From assembly GCF_000002995.4 (NCBI RefSeq), contig NW_025062479.1, positions 10,769,721-10,833,720 of the forward strand: a stretch of 64,000 nt of DNA. The letters run 5' to 3'. This DNA comes from Brugia malayi (Eukaryota; Nematoda; Chromadorea; Rhabditida; Onchocercidae). Under the pieces are notes generated by a model that saw only the letters and a list, made by a program, of their open reading frames with translations, did no database searches and was not told the origin of the DNA. Shown here one piece after another: positions 46,101 to 64,000 of the stretch. Each line of letters opens with the position of its first letter. Positions within the stretch are counted from its first letter, which is position 1. Made by a program: the position numbers and the translations under genes.

Positions 46101-46346
46101 CGAATTAAACTAATTGAAAAATAGCTATAGCAACAATTAAGGCAGAAATATAGTTTAATTAATTAGTAAAAAAAAATTTAAACCCTGAGCACTGTATTTC
46201 ATTATCACTTTTCACAGGATCTTCGTCATTTGCGCACGCTCCTTTACATGCGCGAAATGAATATGGTCCTTCAATTCGTGCACCGAACATTATTTTAACT
46301 CGTTGCCATCGTACATATATTGGATTACAGTTTATTCCACTTGTTG
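38695..46346 (-). CDS. PAN/Apple and ZP domain extracellular matrix protein with a Ser/Thr-rich insert
   Basis: Secreted apical or cuticle matrix protein of the LET-653/NOAH kind. Exons on the minus strand: 46184-46346, 45611-45744, 44371-44649, 43835-44034, 43369-43523, 42175-42959, 41348-41570, 40339-40800, 39834-39985, 39460-39701, 39160-39340 and 38695-38810. All phases agree, giving about 1030 residues plus a missing N-terminus. Order: PAN 1 (INCNPIYVRW, FRACKGACAN, HCQLYQAD); PAN 2 (SCSGDYAFTYL, CLSACLDAVNYACRSVSY); ZP-N (FDYECKDDGIEV, FFTCRIEP, YQARCPL); a Ser/Thr-rich stretch of about 490 residues; ZP-C (FDIFHNGQPIEAV, KGCQVEPIG, SCLVRICPFSPCP); a dibasic RIKR cleavage-like site; and a tail ending RYYVRTGDVP. 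I see no C-terminal membrane helix, as in LET-653. Plus-strand Val-rich frames here are shadows of the Thr codons. Exact orthology is undecided. Confidence 0.87.
42010..42110. repeat. ATT trinucleotide microsatellite
   Basis: TTA/ATT repeat with one or two interruptions, in the intron after the main Ser/Thr-rich exon of the PAN/ZP gene. The poly-Tyr plus-strand frame here is an artefact of the repeat. Confidence 0.85.
44706..44890. repeat. Tandem triplication, unit about 62 bp, in a PAN/ZP intron
   Basis: Three diverged copies starting near 44706, 44768 and 44827 share (A)AAATTTGAA/TTTTAAAA, a GATAGA or TATAAA block, and AAAAAT(C/T)(G/A)(A/G)TTA(T/C)TAATTA at the end. Confidence 0.45.
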
Positions 46347-47459
46347 CTTAAAAAGAAGAAAGAAAAGAAGAAATATTTTTTAAAATTCAAAAAAAGAAAA
46401 ATAACAAAAAAAATAAAAAATCATTAATTGATATTATTAATCATCTAATATTAGCACTGAAATAAGGGAAAAAAATGACAAATATAAAAATTAAAACAAT
46501 TTTAAAAAATATAATTGAATAATTATATTAATTAATTAATTGATTTTGAATTGATATATTTAATTAATGATTAACTACAACCATATTATTCTTAACAGTT
46601 TCATTTTTTTATTCAAAAAAAAAATAGAAAAAATGGAAGCATTTTTTCTTTTTCTTAAACACCAAAAGACATATGTAAAGTATATTAAATTTTAGTTAGT
46701 TTAACTTTTAATTTTAATTTAAATTAAATTAAATTTTAGTTTGAATTTAAACAAAATTTTTTTATTGCAAGAAGGAAAAAATTTCACTAAATAAACAATG
46801 TAAAAAAAAAATCGTATTTTAAACCATAAAACTTTGCTAGGTTTTTTTCTTTTTATTGCCGAGTTTAGTGTACCTTTACAATAAATTATTTTAAAATTAT
46901 TATTATTATTATTTTAAAAAGTAAAGCTTATTTTTCAAAAAAAAAAAAAAAAAAAGAAAAAATTAAACCATATGGAGTAAATAAATAAATGATCCATAAT
47001 CCGTAAAACATATGCATCCAGCTGAAAATATCACTTTTGATAACGAATTAGCTGATATGATAATTTATAACATATTACTTTAAAAATAGAAATTTCGAAA
47101 AAAAATAATTTATTTCAGGAAAAAATTCACAGTAATGAATTTGATTAATATTTTCGTTTTCTTTTTTTTTTTTTGCTTTTTTCGTCATATGCTTAAAACA
47201 ATAAATAGAATTTAAATGATGGAGTGTTGGAAAAAGTAAAATATATGAGAATTGTATTTTATCCAATGTCTTTGAAGGCTATATTTATACATTATTATAA
47301 ATGACTTGGTAAAAGATAGTGAAAGAAAAAAGAGAAATATTTTAATTACGAATTTTAAAAAAATAATGAAAAAAAAAGGAATTGGAAAATGAGAAAACGA
47401 TAGAAATTGGCAATTTTGACCAAAGTTAATATAGTATGAATAATTTTTGCCATGGTAAC

Positions 47460-47532
47460 GTGAAGAAACAGAAAGAAAAAAATAAAAAAGAATTTTAGAA
47501 AAAACGAAATTAAAATTATACAAAACATTCAT
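47460..47532 (-). CDS. Candidate first exon (signal peptide) of the PAN/ZP gene
   Basis: On the minus strand an ATG at 47532 follows a T-rich CATGCAG acceptor at about 47542-47543. It opens a hydrophobic leader (MNVLYNFNFVFSKILFYFF, then LSVSS) ending before GTTACC. The leftover base C joins the first bases CA of the exon at 46346 in the right phase, giving Pro then TSGINC. The donor is non-consensus and A/T-rich DNA yields hydrophobic frames by chance, so this is only a proposal. Confidence 0.35.
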
Positions 47533-49712
47533 ATATATTTACTGCATGAAAAATGGGCTTTAAATTTAATTAATTAAATTATAAAAAAATGTAGAGAAGG
47601 AAAAAAGCGTAAGGGAACGTGAAAAAATGAAAAGAAAAAAAATTTTTTTTGATAATAATTTAAAATTATTAAAAAATAATGCAAATAAAAATTTTTCATA
47701 ATGTGTTCATTTTTTAAACAAAAGTTGCACTTCTATTTAATCTTGAATTGTAAGAAATCCCTGAAAAGTTTTCAGAATATAAATCGAAAAAAAAATTCTT
47801 TTCTTTTTTTGAGAAAAAATTTAGCATATAATAATATAAATTATTATTATTATGCAAAATTTAATTTTTAAAAGTAATACTTATAAGTATTGTAATTGAT
47901 TGAAATTGTAAAAAATGTAATAATGTTAATTTTATTCAATTATAATGTAAATCTATGCAACTATTCAAATTTTAACATTTTATTCACAATAAATGTTTTG
48001 AAATTTTTGATTTTTTCAATTTTTTATCCATTCATTAAAAATTAATGACGAGTGGAAGAAAGGGAGAGAGGGGAAGGAGAGAGAGAAAGAAAGTGGGAGA
48101 GGAAAAAACAATACTTACAAATAAAAATATGAAATAACCAAAAAAAAGAATTTTTCAAAAAGATTTGTAAAAAGTTTAAAAATAGTTAGAAAGAATGAAA
48201 TTGTTGGCTAAAATGAATGAATGGGAGTATAAAATGGGTGACACCCTTGACATATTTCAGGTGACATTTTCTACTTGAAAATCAGAAAAAATAAAAGAAA
48301 AGCCAAACATTTATTAGTTCTAAGGCAGAGAAAGCACTTGACTTATCGTTTTTTTTTTATTCTTTTTTTCAAAGATTGATCGTTCATTCGTATTTAGCAA
48401 TAATATTAAATGAATTTGATCATTTTATATCAATACCTATTAATAATAATAACAGTAATTTGTATCTTTTTCTTTCTTTTTTGAATGAAATTTTTATAAA
48501 AAAAGTGTTCAAAAAATATTTACTCAATCAATTTTACGCTTCTTTCTATGCCTTTTCTTCGTTTTTCTTTGTTTTTTTTTTTGCGAAGTTAGCATAATGA
48601 AACAAAAAAGATAAGGAGAAAAAAATAAAATAAAAAACGGTATGCGATGAAATTATTTGTAAATTAATCGGTGTCATAAAATGTCTTTTTTTTGAAATTT
48701 CTTCTAAAAAAGTTCTAAAAAAATTTTTCCCTTTTCTGTTTTTTTTTTCGCTTTCATTTTCTTTTTCTTTCAAAGTCTTCGTTTAAATTTGGAGTTTTAG
48801 TTAATTTTGAATTTTGCAGAGGAATATAACATTCTCTATGTAAAATTTTAAAAATGTTCAAAGAACTTTTTTAAATGGATTACTAGAAGAAAATTAATAA
48901 TTAAACGAATACTTTAAAAAATAGAAATGCAAGGTGTTATTTCAAATTCCTATTCAAAAATATAGTATTTTTTAAAAAATTATTTCGAAAAAGGAAATTT
49001 TATGTACAACATGAATCTTAAAGTTTAGCGAATTTAAAATTAAGAAACAAAAAAAAAAAAATTAAATTGATAAGAAATAACTTGGTATATATTTCAGAGA
49101 AAGTTTTTTTGACCTTTTTTAACCTGAAAATGCTATATAATTGATAAAATTTGTTGTGTCAACAAATTTTATTACTTTCCTAATTAAAATATGGCATTAT
49201 CTCTTATTGAATTGCTAAAAATTTTGTAATTTTGTGTCAAAAAAAAAAAATGGCCTATATTATGCCATTGCTATTCTTTTCTGCATTTCCCAACTTATAA
49301 AGCAGTCTTAATTTTAGCTTTTTAATTTTGATCAAAATATTATAGATTAGCATAAATTATCTTCACCTTTATTATGCACTTCGTCCTTCTCTAATTATCA
49401 TAAAATGAGTCCACTGGCTTACAGTATTACATGATTCTACTACACGTGACAAATTACATATTGAGTTTCCACGTGAACGTTGCGTAGGACTTTCTTTGTT
49501 CTTTCAATAAACAAACTGAGTAGCAAAATAATTAATTAACTCAAGTTAAAACTATTTTTTTTCAATTTTATAAATAAAAAAATTTACATATCGGAAATAT
49601 TTTCATGATAATGAAATTAACAATGGAGTAAAATATGGTTTGGATTCACAACAAAAAAACGGAATATGATCGAAATCAATGCTGTGAAGCAGAGTATAAT
49701 CAGTAATGTGTT

Positions 49713-49845
49713 GATCAGGATTTATTCTGAGAAGAGCTAGGATTAATGCTGAGAAGCCGGATATGATCAGGATTGTTTCTGGAAAGAGTCAGGATTGGTG
49801 CTGGGAAGCTGGCTATGATCAGGATTGATGTTGAAAATAGGGATA
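49713..49845. repeat. Degenerate minisatellite, period 52 bp
   Basis: GATCAGGATT begins at 49713, 49765 and 49817, exactly 52 bases apart. Within each unit a half-unit (AGGATT...TGCTGAGAAGC) recurs about 26 bases later, so the array is built of about five half-units. It is more G rich than the surroundings. Confidence 0.75.
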
Positions 49846-49929
49846 GTGTAGGGTTGAAGGACTACAGGATAGTCTAGAGGCATTAGAGGACTACTACAGG
49901 ACCTCACCTCACCTCTAATTAGTATATTT

Positions 49930-50165
49930 ACGTATATATGTGTATCTTTATCTTGTCGTGTTAAGTGTCTGTCTGTGTGTATGTGTATGTGTGCGTGTGT
50001 CAATTTGAGCAAGGGACCTTGACATCTATTCGATGTCATCCGGTCGCTTTTCCAATACTATCTATGGCAATCATTTTCTGCGATGATTCATGCGTACACA
50101 CATATAAATATACCTATACAGACACACAAACAGGCGCACACATATATATATATGTGTGTGTCTTC
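49930..50165. repeat. TG-rich and CA-rich arms, imperfect inverted repeat
   Basis: A TG-rich arm (about 49935-50002) and a CA-rich arm (about 50085-50165, ending ATATATATATGTGTGTGTC) flank an about 80-base less A/T-rich centre that includes the small palindrome GACATC-TATTC-GATGTC at about 50021-50037. The arms could pair imperfectly. Confidence 0.5.
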
Positions 50166-53014
50166 TAATACACAACTGTAAATATCAATTCAATAGATGG
50201 TAGTAGTAATGGTAAGTAGTGAGTAGTGACCAAATGACCACTAATTAAATAGCCTGTGCAGTAATAAATGTTATAGAATTAATTATAAATGCACAATAAA
50301 ACTGTATTTATTTTCAAATTTTTAAACAGCAATGTCAATTCAATATATGCACTTGATTATTCATTATTATAAGCCAAAAAAAAATGAATTGCATTAACTA
50401 AGATTGATTGGAAAATAGCATCATTTGTTATTTAGGTGTTAAAGTTTTAAATTTTCCAAATATTTAATATAATTTAAAATATTTACATGTGAAATAAATA
50501 AGAAAAATCATCAAAATAATGCCTTTTGACCAGCTATATTTTTTTTTATGCAATTGATAAATTAATGATGATTAAATGAAATGAAATTTAATAATCAATA
50601 GTTGAAATATTATATTGTTTTGAAATTTACATCATTTTAAAATTAATTTTATTAAAAATTTCCGAAATTATTGAAAAATTACCAATTTTTGAAACAATTG
50701 TTGAAAAATTATCATAAAATTTACATCACCTTAAATTTTGGAATCATTTTTATCAAAAATCTTTGAAATTAAATAAATACACCATTTATTTCATTTCGTT
50801 TTGTTATCATTATTTTAACAATTTCATCAGGAGAAATATAGCTCGCTATATGTCATTATTTTTATCAAAATATTTAAGTTACATTATATATTTAAAATTT
50901 TAGAAATTTGACGTTTCAATTTTAAAAATAAGGCATCAGGAACAATATATGATTGCTGTTTCATATGTGGCAAATGATTTTTATCCTTAATTTTTCTACT
51001 ATTTTTTTCTGTTTCTTATCATGTTTAATTGTAAATCGTTCTTTGCTCATATTTTTTTTGTAATTATTTTTTAATTATTGTTTTTTTTTTTTGAAAGAAA
51101 GATTCTTTCAGTATTCTTTTTTTACAAATTTATAACGTTGCCAAAAAAAAAAAATAGAAAGGAAGAAAGAAAAGTTATTTATATTTGCAATAAAAGACAT
51201 TTATTTATATTTTGCCACATTCTTACAATATTTCAAAATATTTTTCCGTGTAAATGCTTTTTTTCTTTCTTCATTTTTTTTTTTTGGTTTTATTTTGACA
51301 TGATAAAATCCGTTTTCAACAGTTCAAAAACCTACTTTATTTTCAAAATTTGTTGCATTGTTAACAAAAAATGATTTTTATGTCAAAAAATTTTTGATAT
51401 ATATTTAAACGCTAACTTCCGCAATTTTATAATCTTCGTACTTTCGAATAGTAAGCTGTAATAGCTAATAGCTTCGTATTTCTTCAACATTTCGATCGCT
51501 ATTATTTATTATTATTGCAATTGCTACAATTACTATTCATTTCGTTTTCTTTTAATTTTTAATTAATTAAAGGGATAAGAAAAAAGAACTTCAATTGAAA
51601 AGAAAACGGAGTATTTAATTTTTGTTTTCCAAAAATGATCTTGCTATTTTTTTTTTTTTTGTTTGCATGTTTTTTTCCTCTTTGTTTTGTTTTGTTTTAC
51701 TCTAAAATAATTACAGTTGTGTGAGAAACAATTCTGAACTAATTTTTCTAATTTTTTCTTTGGAAAAAAATTGATAAAAAGAAGCAACTATAAATTAAAT
51801 GAAATGTATCATCATCGTCAATTTCATGAATGCCATCATCAATTCAAATTCCAAATGACAATTTAGCTCATTAAATTAACGATGACTCTAATTATTCCAT
51901 ACGATCTCTAATTATTCCAACAATCTTTCTCGCTCGAAATAACAAAAAGTCATTTTGTTTAAAAATGAAAATATGCAGTTTAAATTAGGTTATTATCAAA
52001 CATAAGTCAAAATTTTTGACAGATAAATCAAGTTTTTCCCAAAATGAAAAAAATTCAAAGTGAAATACAATTGAATATCACTAATTGGTTATTACGATAC
52101 CATTTTTTAAGACAATGTAGTTCACAAAATGATTCCATTTTTTTCATACTTAATTTCATCATTACATGCTTTAACAAACTCTCTCTCGCTGTCATTCTCT
52201 TACATTCTAAAATAATCAAATCTAAATTTAGATAATTCAAAAAAAGAAAAAAACGAAATGAAAAACGATTATTACTTTTGCATTTAAGAATAATAAAATA
52301 CCATTTATTTCATTTTCATTTGTAACTACTTTAGTGATAAACTTGAAATGTCACACATATTATTTTAAAAAATTTTTCATGAATAAATTTGCATTCGAAT
52401 AACAATTTGAAATAAATATATTTTAATCATATATTTTATAAATGAAGAAAAAGAAAGGGTAAGAATTTCACAGGTAGAAAAAAAGAAGCAAACGAAAAAA
52501 GAGGAAAATAGGAAAAGAAAGAAAATGAATTATTTAAAAATTAACAATTTCAAATATTATTTTACTTGTTTTTTAAAAAAATCAAAACTTTTACAGCGAA
52601 GAAAAATCAATGAAATTTTGTATTTCTTTTTTTTTTTTTTTTTCATCATTAATATTTGATATTATTATTGTTAGTTATTTAAATTATAATTAATTAGGAA
52701 AAAAAGAAAATATTTATGTATGGTACAATCAGATATATTTATATATATGTATGTGTAGCAGCATAGGAAATATAAAAAATCTTTAGCAATGCTATTTATT
52801 CTACACAAAAAGAAAAAAGTTGAAGAGATCCTTGATACAAAACGAATTTAAAAAAAAAAAATAAGAAAGAAAGAAAATGAAACAAGACAGAAAAAAACAA
52901 CATTATTTGAAAAAATTATTAAAAAAATTTTGTAAACAGCATAAAATGGATAAAAAATCGAAAAGAAGAGAGAGGAAGACAACGAAAAAAAAAGAAAAAA
53001 TGATAATGATTTTA

Positions 53015-63545
<10,531 letters not shown>

Positions 63546-64000
63546 CTAAAAAAAAAAAAAAAAAGAAAAAGGAAAAAAGTGAAAAATTCAACAATACATT
63601 GTAAAGCAAATTCTAATATAATCATTATTATCAATATCATTACTATGATTACTATTATTAGTACTATTCCTATTGTTATCACTATTACTGTTATTAGCAT
63701 TACTTGTTTAGGCAAGTTAATGTTAGGGGAACAGTGATAGATTTAAAAATTTTTGGATTATTGAACGAATCGTACATATATTTTATTTGACTATAAAATA
63801 TATTCGTGGGTACAGTAACGGTCAAAATAATAATAATAGTGTAGTAATAATAATAATCTATCATTGATATGCGGTAAAAAGCTATTTTCACTTTAAATTA
63901 CTTTTTTTTTGTAATCCATTAAGAGAGAAAAAAAAAAAAAATTACAATAATATAGAAATATATCGCATCTATTAATCACTAGTTCCCTTTAAAATTCCGT
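63546..64000. other. Right edge: intron or upstream flank of the PKC exon
   Basis: A/T-rich sequence with ATT/ATC-like runs at about 63615-63700 and 63820-63860; no exon is recognised. As the exon at 63443-63545 starts with an acceptor, earlier PKC exons should lie beyond the window. Confidence 0.6.

Larger units (their letters stand above)
47544..53014. other. Intergenic region between the PAN/ZP gene and the PKC gene
   Basis: Mostly A/T-rich sequence without recognisable genes. It holds a G/A-rich stretch at about 48050-48106, a short less A/T-rich block on the minus strand (49429-49507, possible exon), a 52-bp minisatellite (about 49713-49845) and a TG/CA zone (49930-50165). From 50170 to 53014 I see only A/T-rich sequence and homopolymer tracts, including the PKC 3' flank. 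Confidence 0.6.

Noticed and set aside
49767..50168. Short frames through the TG/CA region on both strands
   Set aside because: Composed of His/Thr/Tyr/Val repeats from the microsatellite; no splice or homology support.

Overview
This window looks like nuclear DNA of a parasitic nematode. It is strongly A+T rich, its genes are cut into many small exons by A/T-rich introns with T-rich ...TTTCAG or ...TTTTAG acceptors, and several start codons sit a few bases after an isolated TTTCAG-type site that looks like a spliced-leader trans-splice acceptor. The protein families (PAN plus ZP matrix protein, two-domain haem peroxidase, TPA-1-like protein kinase C) also fit a nematode. A filarial or other spirurid species is my best guess from composition; I cannot name the species.

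Layout, left to right. (1) 1-2431, minus: the 5' end of an intersectin gene (two EH domains and the start of the coiled coil), running off the left edge. (2) 2.4-5.4 kb: divergent intergenic region with a three-copy TGACGCA repeat. (3) 5446-9526, plus: complete COQ8 (ADCK3-type atypical kinase) gene. (4) 9.5-16.8 kb: gene-poor A/T-rich desert ending in a 0.63 kb CCAT tetranucleotide array. (5) 17624-32262, plus: one large gene of about 31 exons encoding a secreted protein with two animal haem-peroxidase domains. (6) 33371-35799, minus: an unrecognised coiled-coil protein whose second intron holds an inverted copy of part of a peroxidase exon. (7) 37130-37926, plus: a small FMC1-like mitochondrial ATP synthase assembly factor. 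(8) 38695-46346, minus: a PAN/ZP apical extracellular matrix protein, with a candidate signal-peptide exon at 47460-47532. (9) 47.5-53.0 kb: intergenic, with a minisatellite and a TG/CA inverted-repeat zone. (10) 53015-63545, minus: the catalytic and C1 part of a novel-type protein kinase C (TPA-1 / PKC delta-theta), running off the right edge.

The exon models were built by hand from splice signals, with reading phase checked across each junction. The weakest joins are the peroxidase exon 1/2 junction and the first exon of the PAN/ZP gene. The genes do not form an operon. Functionally, the peroxidase and the PAN/ZP protein point to cuticle or apical matrix assembly, COQ8 and FMC1 to mitochondria, and intersectin and PKC to endocytosis and diacylglycerol signalling.

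The most notable observation is that the first peroxidase domain has lost every haem-catalytic residue I could align while keeping its calcium-binding motif. The second domain keeps all of them except the covalent-link Met special to myeloperoxidase. The gene therefore appears to encode a fused pseudo-peroxidase and active peroxidase.
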